From contig OX424562.1 in the NCBI GenBank assembly GCA_949152475.1, positions 25,916,209 through 25,980,208 of the forward strand: DNA of 64,000 nucleotides. Reading direction: 5' to 3'. The position numbers and the translations under genes are program-made. Shown one piece after another: positions 46,782 through 59,400 of the stretch (its first letter is position 1; the number at the start of each line of letters is the position of its first letter). This DNA is from Terebella lapidaria (taxonomy: Eukaryota > Annelida > Polychaeta > Terebellida > Terebellidae). The notes below the pieces were generated by a model. It was not told the origin of the DNA and made no database searches. It saw nothing but the letters and a program-made list of their open reading frames with translations.

Positions 46782-49700
46782 CTGAAATGTACAATGGAAT
46801 GTTAGTAGTATATAGACCTGTTGAATTAACCCATACACGGTATCAATTGGTATGGTAAGTCCACACGTTGCATGGTATCATTAGGTATGTATGTCATTCA
46901 CAATGGAGAGGAACCTGAACCCCATCGAAAATTCCATAATGCGATGGAATTGGATTGGTCATAATTAACACCTTTGACAGTATTCAATAAACAATAGGGA
47001 CACCTGTCGTACACGTATATAAAAAATGATTCAATCTTTTTCTGAATATTTTCATTCTGAATCTTTATACTGTATCTCTGACTAGTATAAAGCTGCTTAC
47101 TGCATCTATTGATGCTTACCTTCGGTGGTCTCAGATAAAATAGAGAAACATATCAAATAGCTATTGATTGTCTTGTAATCGATATCCTTGTCAAAGTCTA
47201 AATTGAGAGGATACAACAGATCGCTGTTATCTTTACATCGGACATCGGTTTGGAAATCAGAATGTTGTCTCCACATAAGTTACATATAAACGAAACAGTA
47301 AAATTGAAAGCACAAACAGCAGTAAAAATTGAAAGCATAGAATACCATAAAGTTATCTTTATGGTGTGTTGGTAATCGAAAATCACAAACGTATTGATTA
47401 GTAATCTCTGTTGGAAGTTTTGTCGTCTATATTCAGGTGTTACACATTAACTGTGTTTTATATGTTTACAATCCATATTTTCTGAACCATACTGAGACGG
47501 TACAATCTCCTTATATACATAATACTTTTCATACATACTCCATGCCAAATAGTCCATGCCCAATCATACCCAAATGCCAAATCACCTTGTCAACTACCGG
47601 GGATATTCCGCATGCTCTACGTCAAAACAATCCAATGTATCACCAAACAAAGTCTAAGGAACGAACATTACCCCCATCATCCACGTACATCGTCATATGT
47701 CCCACGTAAATGAGTCGCAATACGTCAAATCCAACATTACCACTCATAATTTTTCTTTCCGTTTGTTTGCCATGAAATCACAAGTAGGAGTCCGTACCCT
47801 TGCCTGGCTGGCTGGCTGACTGAGAAAAAGGGACAACGAGAAGGACCAAGCCGACTAACAAGTCCTGCCACGCTGACAGCACATCGCCAGCTCCAGCCCA
47901 CGGCAAATGCCAATGCCTGCATCCATCGAGCTCCCATCCCTCGCGCTCGCACTTTTAAATAATATGCGAGGAACGCCTGGGCTGAGTCACATATACAGAA
48001 GACAACCCCGGGTGCATGTAAATCACACTCGTCTTTAAAATAACACAAAATAGGATCTGTGAAACCTGAGTAAGTTTGGGGATTGATCATGTTATTTCCC
48101 CAAGATGAATGGAAGTCTTACTGTACCTGAAAATCTAGCAAATGCACATTCATTTAGACCCAGACATTGACATGATGGATGGGACTGAGATGAAAATCCA
48201 AAACTTGGTAGAAGATTACTGTTTTTCTGTCAGAGTGTGATACATCAGGTTACCGTAGTCGTTGAACCTATGGGGAAGAACATATATAAACAGGTAAATC
48301 AGAGTATAGTTATATATATGATATTTCAGTGGGGACCGAATGAACATACATGATATTTCATGACTTTTCCTTGATCGGGTTTTAAATAATTTCATTCGAA
48401 GGGCTGTAGGTTTTAATTCTCGCTTTGCGACAAATACATTTTTATGAGCATTTTCAACGTATCTTATTTAATACCGGGTTTTAATATTTAATTCCCGATT
48501 ATATATCTCTCAATAAAAAAAAAATTCAATGTCGAAGATGCACATTCACAGGATGCAAATACAACACAGCCCTATTACGGCGGATGACGGGGTTGATTTT
48601 CCCACTTGATTACATTATTCCCACGACGTCCATGGTATACCTACTCATGATCACACACAAATACATGTTATTTTTTCGACATATTGAAAAAATCACTGTA
48701 AAATACTGTTGCCGACATATATGTGATTTTCACACGACATATCTGTGATTTTCACACGGCTTTGACTTTGATACTATAGTATCACTCGGATTTGACTACT
48801 CACACTGATCTTGTAAAATTCGTTCATGGATTCGGTCTTGGAATATGAATTTGTCTGTTTGTCCGTATCCATTTCTACTTTCACAACATCTTGTGAAACA
48901 ACAGCATTTAGTAGATGTGTATGTGAGATGCCTGTTGCATAATATTGATTGACGTTAGAACGCTGTCGCGATAGTATTTTGCCATAACCATGGTCATAAC
49001 ATAGCCATCGTAAATTTTGTACCGTATTGCCATGGTTAATTGTGTACTGCATAATACGTTGGGGAAATGTCCACTGCATAAAAATGGAGGAAAACATATT
49101 CATTGAACAATGATGCTAATTTAATGGTCTTGAATGCAATTCTATTCACATTTCGCAATGTTAGCGTGTGCAAGAAGATATGAGAAACGATCAATCAATA
49201 TAGAAAAACTGGGACATGGCAAATCAATTACTTCGTTGCACTTCTCAGCAAGATACAATGTATAAAATGTGTTCCTGATGATACTGGTTATGTTTATATA
49301 CCGGTACAAGTGGATGGCAATCAAATTTCCAAGATACATAAGCTGTATATGAATTGAAAACTCATATGACTTTTATATTTGCGAGCATCACCAAAATAAT
49401 TGGAAAGCTGTATATACTTGTATGAAGGAAGACACACAATAGAATACGTCAGTAGTGTCATTGTTGTAGTCCAATTTGCGTATACATCTAGTATAGTATT
49501 TACCATTGTTTATCAGTGTATGATTTGTGTTATAAGCATCGAATGTTTTATATTCGTTTTTTCTAGGCACCAAGTAAGGAAACAACTTTTTTTTTTGTAA
49601 AAATACCACACTTCTTCCTCAAACAGCGAACAGAAACAACAACAATTGAACCAAACCAGAAATACAGTGTGTGTAATTATGCTCAACACATTTTGTTCCA

Positions 49701-49990
49701 TTACAAAATACATGTACTCTGCTATTTTGTTTCGCAGCTAATGTGCATGAATGAGATGGAGATGAGACATGACAGTCGATGCTGGTCGGGATGGTCCTTT
49801 GAGGTGGTCACCAGTTGTTATTACATAATTTTTGGGTGTTTTTCCTTGTTGTTTGTTGTTCATTTTGCATTCCATTCCCACCATTCCAATTCTGAATATT
49901 ACATAATCTTACAAGTCCGAACATCAGGTATTTCAGTGCAATCACATTATAACACAGCAATAGCAAAACAAAAATCAAAAAATAAATATT
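46782..49990. repeat. segmental duplication, left part of unit 3 (putative receptor intron and upstream)
   Basis: Homologous to 27430-31660 from about 46940 on, without the LTRs. It keeps the empty sites for both LTRs at about 49470-49485 and 49585-49625. Frames at 47437-47709 and 47737-48090 are not conserved between units and are not supported as genes. Confidence 0.85.
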
Positions 49991-50189
49991 GAGTTAAATA
50001 TTCAAATTGTATTTGATTTGTAACTATCTCTCTGTATCACTGTATCATTTGTAAATATCTCTCTGCTTACATTCGTTTCTCTGGCAAAAATGTTCTTTTG
50101 CCTCTTGTCAGCATTGAATGATGGTTGACCAACAACAATTCATCCCTTCTTGTTGGTCTCAGTGCTGTGATTTTGGGGTTGTACTTGTT

Positions 50190-51150
50190 ATATTTTTTCT
50201 CAGAATTTCAGTTAGGTGATAACGGATTTGACCGCCTGACACCTGGCAATATGAGGCCCTGTTACACAGTGAGTTTCTGAACTGTAAATGATGTTCTTTT
50301 GTCAGAAGGTATTCTCTGATGTGCAAATTCTCTGTGTCATGATTTTATACTTTGTGGTAATTCACCTTACATCTTATTTTGTTTTCTGTTCCATATGTTC
50401 TTGTTTATCGTCTTTGTGTAAACCGATGCAAGGATTGTGTTTGAGTTTGCGCGTGTGGTGTTAGTGTGGCACCAATGATAGGTAGCTTTGATCTGGACCA
50501 TATCGCCACTTCTGAGCAGTATGCTTTATCAAGCCGGTGGCACACAGACCTGAGTGGTGAGGAGACTGTAAGCGATACCCTCTTTGATAATTGTTGAATA
50601 TACTATACTCCATCCGAGTTTAGAAACGAATTATTATCTGATAACTTATTAAATCTTGACATGTCCATGAACTGTCGGAGTCTAACCGCCCATTTTGACT
50701 CACTGAAATCTCTAATAAGTGATTTAAGTTGTAGTTCTAAAGATGTCAGATATGATTTGATTGGTTTATGTAAAATATTCAAGCTCAATGAACACCCATC
50801 ATACGACATAGATTGTTATCATGCTTTGGAATTTAAAACGAGGGCAGATGATGATGATGGTAAAGGGGGGTACAATACAGAGAACCTAACTTATAAAATA
50901 AGACACGATTTGTCCATCCTCATTCCTCATATCATAGAATCAATATTCGTTGAGGTAGATTTGCCACACAATAAAAAAAACTAATAGTAGGAAATCTATA
51001 TAGAACCAATACACTACTGTATGCTGATTTGGATATTTTTATCACCCATTTGAATGAAATGTATGATATAGACGCACATTCGACAGATACTGTATCATAT
51101 ACCCTGTTACATATAACTTAAATGTGATAACTCAAGATAATACTTCTTCT
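50190..51150 (+). mobile_element. LINE fragment with endonuclease region
   Basis: From ATG 50475 the frame reads MIGSFDLDHIATSEQYALSS, meets an in-frame TGA (50595-50597), continues TPSEFRNELLSDNLLNLD and enters the start of an AP-endonuclease domain (MSMNCRSLTAHFDSLKSLI, then YDLIGLCKIF, YDIDCYHAL, IIESIFVEV). It shifts frame in a run of eight A near 50973-50980, and then reads LIVGNLYRTNT. This matches the N-terminal half of an invertebrate LINE polyprotein. The reverse transcriptase half is missing, which is the opposite of ordinary 5' truncation. It lies in unit 3 between the shared flank and the 26-bp array, and unit 1 lacks it. Confidence 0.7.
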
Positions 51151-51257
51151 GGTCTTCAAAAGTGTCTTTCACTAGACATGTGTACGTCCATGTGTACAGT
51201 CCATATCCATGCTCTTTTTTGCAGAAATATACTGTAGAAAGGACTTCTTATGTCTCA

Positions 51258-51806
51258 TGTCTAGACATTCAGAGTGGACGAGAAGTCCAGACATTCAGAG
51301 TGGAGGAGAAGTGTAGACATTCAGAGTGGACGAGAGGTCTAGACATTCAGGGTGGACGAGAGGTCTAGACATTCAGGGTGGACGAGAGGTCTAGACATTC
51401 AGGGTGGACGAGAGGTCTAGACATTCAGGGTGGACGAGAGGTCTAGACATTCAGGGTGGACGAGAGGTCTAGACATTCAGAGTGGACGAAAGGTCTAGAC
51501 ATTCAGAGTGGACGAGAGGTCTAGACATTCAGGGTGGACGAGAGGTCTAGACATTCAGGGTGGACGAAAGGTCTAGACATTCAGGGTGGACGAGAGATCT
51601 AGACATTCAGAGTGGACGAGAAGTCTAGACATTCAGAGTGGACGAGAGCTCTAGACATTCAGAGTGGACGAGAAGTCTAGACATTCAGAGTGGACGAGAG
51701 GTCTAGACATCCAGGGTGGAGGAAAGGTCTAGACATTCAGAGTGGACGAGAAGTCTAGACATTCAGAGTGGAGGAGAGGTCTAGACATTCAGGGTGGAGG
51801 AGAGGA
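51258..51806. repeat. 26-bp satellite, short array (~21 copies)
   Basis: Same unit and variants as 34790-39517 (TCTAGACATTCAGAGTGG / AGGGTGG, ACGAGA), at the paralogous place and in the same orientation. The shared flank downstream starts with GGGCCCTCAGTCCAT at about 52030 after a 200-bp spacer containing a 13-bp C run (51916-51928). Confidence 0.95.
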
Positions 51807-52538
51807 AGACACGTTTGCACATGTAAAAAGGTTGTTTTGCACATTGACTCAAGGCTGCGATAAATTTCCTTATGGGTATTTTCGGTAAATTATTTCATCC
51901 ATATAAATATGTACTCCCCCCCCCCCCCGTTGATTGAAAGGTAATAAATGCAAAGTTGGCTTACCTGTGATTGAGGGTTCGGAGCCAGACTACAGATGTA
52001 TCGTTGTTTCGTACATATGCTGTACATAAAGGGCCCTCAGTCCATCCGTTAATAGTCCAAATTGACTACTGAACATTTGTGAATTTGCAAAATGGTGAAT
52101 ACGGTGTTCTGTATGTAGAGACTACTTTATGATATATATTGGATTTGACACCATAAGTCAACGGCACAACGCTTGGTCACCATGAAACCACATGTGGATG
52201 TTCAACTGCGAATAAATGGCTATAATATTTCGTGATTGGAATTCGGTACCTAAAACTTCAGTAATCACTATAAATAATCATTGGAGATGCACATACATCT
52301 AAAAAATGTTCGTCAGTGTAAACATTGTCTATTTAATTAACTAAAAATGTTTTCGTGTGAAACAAAATGGGTAAAAGGTCACTGGGAGGCGATTCAATGG
52401 TACGAGATTGATAATAATCAGCAAGGGAAATGTAACAAGTACAACCTGCGGGTTATCAAACCTCAGATGAAAAACTGGGAGTCCTTTCTGCATTAAATAG
52501 TTTGTTTTCTTCTGCGTCTTAAAATTTTGCAGCGCAAA
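51807..52538. repeat. segmental duplication, spacer after satellite
   Basis: From about 52025 on, collinear with 39550-40089. 51807-52025 has no match in unit 1 that I can see. Confidence 0.7.
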
Positions 52539-55187
52539 ACATATGTATGGAACATTTTTAGGGTCAATATTCATTGCCATGCATTGTAGAATTTCTTGTG
52601 AATGATTGTTTCAACCGCAAAATTCTTTATTCCACATTACTGTTTCTAAACTTTCTGTGTCGAATTTACATATTCTTATTGCATAGTTCTAACTTCCATC
52701 TCCTTGCTGCTAGTTCCAAGTCCTTCCTGGTACTTTCTCAATGCTTAATTCATCACGTCAAATTCTAACACCTTTGTCCATGCAAACTATCAAAAAAAAT
52801 TCGCATCTGGCACAATGCATATGGAACTTAGCACATTGCATTTAGAATATAGCATATCGCATGATGAACAAAGCACAACGAATGAAGCACTAGGTGGTTA
52901 GCGCTACCTGTCGTCATAATGATACAGTAGTAATTGTTGGGGACAAAATTACTACTGCAACATTATAACGACGGGAGGCACTGGCCGCGCGTAGCCACAT
53001 GATGTATGAGAAACTAAGACCTCCCTTCATTGGACACGTGAATTTTTGGCGCGACCAACAGGTGCCACACTCATGCAGCTGAGCACAGGCCCCAATGAAT
53101 TCCCATAATCTTCCCTGTAATGAAAGAATAGTGAGAGATGATTAATATTAGCCTATTATTAGGATGTCTATGCTCATTGAAATCAATTTTCGATGTGACG
53201 TCATGAAGACTCATTGTAATGTAATACACTGTTGCTAATTAGGTGCAGATATTATCATGACATAGGCCTGAAATTAACACACATAAATCGTCATAACTTG
53301 AGATCGAACAGTGATAATTGAGATGTGAAAAAACTTCTCAGGAAACTGATGGCTATCTCTTTCAAGGCTAAATATGATGATCTCTCCGATCTAATTTCTT
53401 CATGCCATTAATTTGGCCAGCTCGTCCAGCTCGTGACAGTATAAGTAGAAACACTAGTACTACGCTACGGTAGTTGTATTGGATTTAACATAGATATCTC
53501 ATTCATCTGTTTGCCACATCACAAAAGATACAATGTAGCACCAAGGGTGTGAGAATTACACAAGATCATGAGATCATGAGAATCAGATCATCAGATCATG
53601 AGAATCACACAAGGTATTGATTTTCCCAAATATAAATTGTTACACTGATCTTCAAACCTATTGTCAAAACATGTTCGTAAATGTTGCCAAAGACACATTT
53701 CCTGTATGGAATATAATACGAAATCATACATAGGCCTATATGCACAGACCGTCAATTCAAAGGCAACAAAACTTATACACATCACAAAGGTACATAGGGA
53801 GAATTTCATGCATTTTGAGGAAAATTCTCAATAGTTTTTGAGAAAATGGCAGCCAAAGACAAAAATCATCGTTTCTTTTGACAAAATAAGGTCGTTTTGA
53901 CCTTCCAAAGTCATTCAAGGTCAAATTCAAGGTCATCCATCATTGAAACCGCAATATATGATTTCCCATTTGAATGTGCCAATACTTAGGCTCTATCTTG
54001 AAAAGTTCTAGGAGTTTACTCCCGCAAAGCTCCCATTATGAAAGATGATTGGGTGAAATTTCCCCAAAAATTTTCCTCCAAAAGTCCCAAAATTTTTTCA
54101 ATGGCCAAAAAAAAAAAAGTTGCTGGAAATGGCTCAGAATGAATAGTGGCTCGATTTGGGACAAAAAATGTTATTTTCGCTGACACGTCAAAAAATCAAA
54201 ATGGCTGCCACACACAGACTGGCGATTCAAGGGCAATGAAACTTGCCATTGATGTACATGAGGGAGATGTCTTGAAACAAAAATCTTGAACTGATCAGAC
54301 AGTTTTCGAGAAAAAGGCCATCAAAAATGCTGCCAAATCGGCAAAAAGGATTGGATAAAAAAAACGAAAAAAAAAGTTTCAGGGTATTAGCCCAAGGAAT
54401 GTTCTAGTAAATTTTCAGGAAAATTCATCAAGGCAAAAAAAAGTTATTTGCCGGACGGACCACGCACGAACGTACCAAATTTTTAGGTTAAAGGGCTTTC
54501 ACCATGTTAAATTTCTTCTCCCGTGTGAGCCCCTTATCCCCAAAATAATCCCTAAAATACACGTCTGCTCATAAAAAGTGAGTTTAGGGGCTATCTTTAG
54601 CTTTTTCAAGCCCCTAAACCCCGGAAGTTTTCCCGGACGGACGACGGACGAAAAACCACGCCAATAGCTTATCGGGCCATGGGCCGGTAAGCTAAATATA
54701 GAGCACCGGACCAGCGGTCCATCAAAGCAAGGTCTTTCCTTCATCAGGGAGTCTTCAGTTTCTCATTCCCAATGTGGCCACTCGACCCACAGCGCCGTCT
54801 GTCATCATAATAGTGCAGTAGTAATTTTGACACATGAAATGCTTCATTCGTTGTGCTTTGTTCTTCGTGCGATGTGCTTTATTTTAAGTGAAATGTTCCA
54901 TATGCATTGTGCCAGATGCGATTCGTTTTTTAATAGTTTGCATGAACAAAGGTGTTAGAATTTTGCATGGTGAAACAAGACTTGAGAAAGTACCAGTGAG
55001 AACTTGGAAATAAGCAGTAAGGAGATGGAAATTAGAACTATGCAGTAAGAATATGTGAATTCGACACAGAAAGTTTAGAAATAGTACTGTGGAATAAAGA
55101 ATTTTGCGATTGAAATAATCATTCACAACAAGAAAATCTACAATGCATGTCAATGAATATTTACCCTAAAAATGCTCCATATTATGT
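52539..55187. mobile_element. long-TIR element, long form (2.65 kb) with inverted centre
   Basis: Has the same ends as 40090-40773. The left arm (52539-53060) is the reverse complement of 54760-55187 over some 400-500 bp, including the TAGTAATT hairpin. The centre on the left side (about 52800-53060) is inverted relative to unit 1. The 1.7-kb middle contains an interspersed repeat related to 19780-20090. No transposase frame. Confidence 0.75.
53720..54480. repeat. interspersed repeat related to 19780-20090
   Basis: Contains two tandem-like rounds of the family: TCAAAGGCAACAAAACTTAT then GGTACATAGGGAG, and later TCAAGGGCAATGAAACTTGC then GTACATGAGGGAG, plus AAGGTCAAATTCAAGGTCAT. A Mu- or gene-like frame is absent. 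Confidence 0.5.
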
Positions 55188-57196
55188 AGCTACAAATATA
55201 TCCCCAATTTAATTTCTAAGGTTTTATGCTCAAATAGTCATGCATTTTATATATTTCTGGTACCAATAGGATACTAATTAAATCCAAGATGTTGCGTGTG
55301 TTGTAACTTGATCTAACCGCTCAAGAAAAACAACTTAGCGAGTTGTAATGCAATATTAAATGTAGAATCTTCACAACCTACTCTGAGTACTGACCAATAC
55401 AAGTGTCATGTTTTATCATACTCCAATTGTTCGGTTGGTGAAGTCAAATGAGGACTATTAAATCACCAAAATGCCACTTTCTAGTAACAAGAAGTGCATT
55501 GCTGAAATAGTGTCATTATGTATGGTCAGTATATAAACTGACAGTATGGCGGCTATATAATTTTGGCATTTTATTCTATCGAACTCAAAGAATGATGTAT
55601 ACATGATATCATGATAGAGTCAGGTTGTTCGCCAGCTGGACCTCCGGGAATCAGACAGGAACTAGGACATACTAAATAATTTTATGCTAATCACCGAAAG
55701 ATCTGGATATGTATACAAATCAAACGAGGAGAATATTTCGTGCCAAACTATAGTATACCGATTTAATTATTTGGTTAAATAGTGACTAGTGCAAATTAGT
55801 GATTTCAAAGTATATGCAACAAAATTTCTCGATTATTCTTACAAGTCAACAGATTATGTACGGGCATTAAATACACAATACGAAATCAATTAGAATGTGG
55901 TTTATGTGGGCCTCAAACTAATCCAAGTACATGTCTATTGCCTTTATTAACTGGTATTCACCACTGGTGTGACCATGGTAAAGATGAGCATAATGCATAT
56001 TAAATGATGTCCTCTCGCTGTAGTTTTCATCCCTTACAATATTAAAACCTGTCCTGACTCAGCATCACACAATGTCGCACATTGGACATGTAAGATAAAC
56101 GCTGGTGACACGCTTTTTATTTTCGTGCACCGGTAGAAATTGTACGTTCAACATCTCCTAGATTTCACAGAGACCAAACTGAAATTTTGAAGAAACAACT
56201 ATCTCGAGTAGTGATTCTGGTCATAAGGACGGATCTAATTCAAAGGGTGGGACCATAAGTATGGAGAAACATAAAATAATTCATCAAAAGATTCATCACC
56301 AGCTCTAGTATTCGCCATTTTGGACATCATCTCCACGATGAAATGACCAATCAAATACCGAGGAATAAGCTAACTAGAAATACAACATAACATACAGCAG
56401 AATAATTAGAAGAATTTGGTTCGCTCCTATATCGATCTACATGTATCTACAACCACTATGACAAATTGTGCACTGGGGGACATTGTGCAAAAAACAAGTC
56501 GCTGTGCTAGACCTTCAACGAAAAGAAATCAAAATAGACCAGACATTAACAGTTTATGCCTTCAAACATTCATACAAACACTGGCGAAAGATGTGACTAT
56601 TGTCAAGCTGTAACCTATTCTGTCGTTAATAATACCCCAGTCTGGTGCAGCGTTTCTAGGTAAAACTAGTTTTCGACGAGGTTTCCGTTGTCGACATAAA
56701 TTCTCCTGTCAGTGCCCATTTTAAAATTCTATATCTGTGCAATACTGATCTGAAATGCAAATGGTAAAAATTATACATATATGTCATGTGACATGCACGT
56801 TTTTATAATATATTCGGATATATTGTTACAGCAAAACAGCTTTTCACGAAAAGTAGAACAGACCCACCATAAAATCGAAATCGCAATAAAAGGATTTTCC
56901 CAGAAACACCTACGGTTACATAAGTAATTTGTATTGGTGGAAAGGCTTGCACGCTTGATATTATATGTGTGGCATTGTGCGCCACTGCGAAGATTTGTGC
57001 AGACAGCTAATACTGTTTACAGCAATCATTATCTAGTACTGATCATGAAACTAATGAGTGAGGAAATAGATGCGCTAATTGTTTTCTTCCATGCCACTAA
57101 AAAACCAATTATTTTTTGTCAGTTTATTTTGATATATCACGAGCCATTCTTGCAGTAGAAGAAATACATTTATGACGTTCCGAGTGAGGTCCATTC
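55188..57196. repeat. segmental duplication, 3' flank of receptor copy 3
   Basis: Collinear with 40774-42720. Very close match, for example around GTCGCTGTGCTAGACC and TCATACAAACACTGGCGAAA. Frames here are not genes. Confidence 0.85.
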
Positions 57197-58205
57197 CAGC
57201 TCAACACAACAATCTTCGCGCGTTTGGGGCTGCACAATCCTTGTTGCTTGAGCAGAAAACACACCACCAAATATCGCTCAACAGTAAAACTAACTATATA
57301 CCAGACGTCAAGGAAACTGGTCACGAAGCCAAGATATGTCAATAGCTGACACCAGCCGTTCCTGTGGTAGATATCTATGTTGACGTTGTCCATCCAGGAG
57401 AAGAGAACAGTGATCAGGTAGATGGTGTCACAGATTGCCAGCGCCGCGAGGTACACGCTGCTGGATAGCTTCCTCAGGTAGGTCGCCATGAACACCATGA
57501 AGCAGATCGAGTTTCCGATGATGACGAGTAATGCTATGAAGAGTACGACATAAAGATCTATGGAGTGTACCACACGACGAAAGATCAACATGTCTGGATT
57601 CACGAATACCGTATTCCCACGCATACAGGCGCATGCGCCAATAAATGAAACAGCGCCTTTTTGGACATGCACGGAACTATAATTATGCCTCAAATATAGG
57701 CGCATGCGATTTTATGTGAGGTATGGCGCATGCGCCTATATGTGAATCCACCTTCTTTCGAATATGAGTTTTCCAGGCGGATGTGGCATGCATTTCATTA
57801 CATAGTGAATCACATATAGTAGACTACAGGTGGGTCGAACCCTTTCATGTACTAGATATCACTTATTTCAATAATAATGTATCGCAAAAATGTGTTCTGA
57901 GAGGCGCGCTGAACGATACCATGTTATCCACACATTCTGCTGGATAAAAATATACCTCGTATATAAGCGCATGCGCCTATATTCGAGGTATGGCGCACCT
58001 TCATTTACAGGTGCATGCGCCTCTATGCGCGGGAATACTGTAAGTTGGACAGCCCACGGATAATTCTTGGGGTTGTCGTAGTATTGCCATAGTAATCTGT
58101 CACTGAGAAAGGCTCCATCACCAATACATTACATGTCACATTGTGAACATGTACTCCATCATACATCTCAACACTTTCTCCTGCTCGACTTCCACAGCTG
58201 ACCAT
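57197..58205 (-). pseudogene. receptor copy 3, truncated and split by a MITE
   Basis: The start of the frame (58205 down to about 58039) matches the extracellular N-terminus of the intact receptor (VEMYDGVHVHNVTCNV, then TTTPRIIRGLSNL). A 428-bp element (57611-58038) follows. Then 57610-57197 gives an unbroken stretch equivalent to residues 59-191, covering TM1, TM2, TM3 and ERY up to AKIVVLS at the start of TM4. From 57196 on, the sequence is duplicated 3' flank, so TM4-TM7 are deleted. The break is close to, but not identical with, that of copy 1. The retained helices are highly similar to the intact gene, so the duplication looks recent. The 5' acceptor at 58391 is also kept. Confidence 0.9.
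57611..58038. mobile_element. MITE with NRF-1-like palindromes inside receptor copy 3
   Basis: Inverted ends GTATTCCCACGCATA and the mirror TATGCGCGGGAATAC. Five copies of a GCGCATGCGC-type palindrome: 57628-57639, 57699-57708, 57725-57736, 57966-57977 and 58010-58021. NRF-1 binds the consensus YGCGCAYGCGCR, so the match is to an established motif, but binding is untested. Confidence 0.75.
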
Positions 58206-59400
58206 GGTTTGTGTGCTTCAAGTCGCACCCAATCCGCCTGGATAATTGAAACACCAGAAGCGTCTGAGCGGAGGAATTTCCAGGTGCTGACGACAGAACA
58301 CCAGCGCATCAGAATTAATAAAAAATGTGACGAATCTGTCAAGAGTCCAGGGGTGATCCCAGCTCGCTTTCTGATTTATTTGTCCGTGGCTCTAAGCATA
58401 AGATGGAATAATTAGGCTCGGTAAACTAAACCATACATCAATCGATGGATCAAGTTCCCTTAGTATCATGTGTTGCACAAGTAGAATGGTGTCATTTAAT
58501 GGGTGCTATTCACAGTTGAGAGGAACCTAAAACCATCGACAGGTATATTTGGATGGAATGGGATACGCCACTAGCACCCCTTTCGAAGTATTTGACGAAC
58601 AACTGGGACATATATCAGCCATGATTTCATGGACTAATCAAAAATTTTCATCGAACTGTTTAATGCCTCTGTATTCCTCGCGTCACTTTGAATAAATGAA
58701 AAAAAAATACATCCGACATCACAAGTAACTGTCCTGAAATCAATGCCTTTGTAACAAGTAAAATTGAAAACAAACAATGATAGCTGCTATCTTCAAATTG
58801 AATATCATTTTTTAATCAAAATGTCTACAATTAGCTGTTTCTTATAAGGAGTGGTTAGATTGATAGCATAACACTGATCGTCGGTGCCTTTGTATATCGT
58901 GTCACACTCAAATATCAATTTATGTTTGGGATTTATACGACTACTATCAGCTGTTGCATAGCACTTTTCATGAGTTTGAGATTGATACGTTGAAACAGTT
59001 TATAACGAGAATACTCCAATACATACATACTTATTCTGGCTCCGTCCATTACCTATGCCAAGTCACCTTGTCTATATATGAAAAATTCCAACACGTTCTA
59101 ATAAACGGACATTATTCTCATCATCTATCGTACACCACCATGTGTCTGTCCTACGGTCAGGAGTCACAAAACGTCGAACTTCAAAACACACCTCGCTATT
59201 CCTACTCCATCTTCCTTTCCATGAAGTCACAAGCACTACTAGCTGGCTAGCGCACAATGCCGGAAGAAGGGACAAGAACTGTACCACCCCGACTGACAAG
59301 CCCTGCCCCACCCTGGCAGCACATCGCTCGCTTCAGCAGAAACGTGCCATAGGTGCATCCCTCGAGCTCGAAAACATCACTGCACACATGTATTGCCTGC
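58206..59400. repeat. 5' flank of receptor copy 3, start of another duplicated unit
   Basis: 58206-58391 corresponds to the 5' UTR exon part. From about 58540 the sequence is a diverged relative of 27480 and 46960 on, including CCATGAAGTCACAAGC and CTAGCTGGCTAGC (59220-59250, matching the CTTGCCTGGCTGG block). Homology fades after about 59360. Confidence 0.65.
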
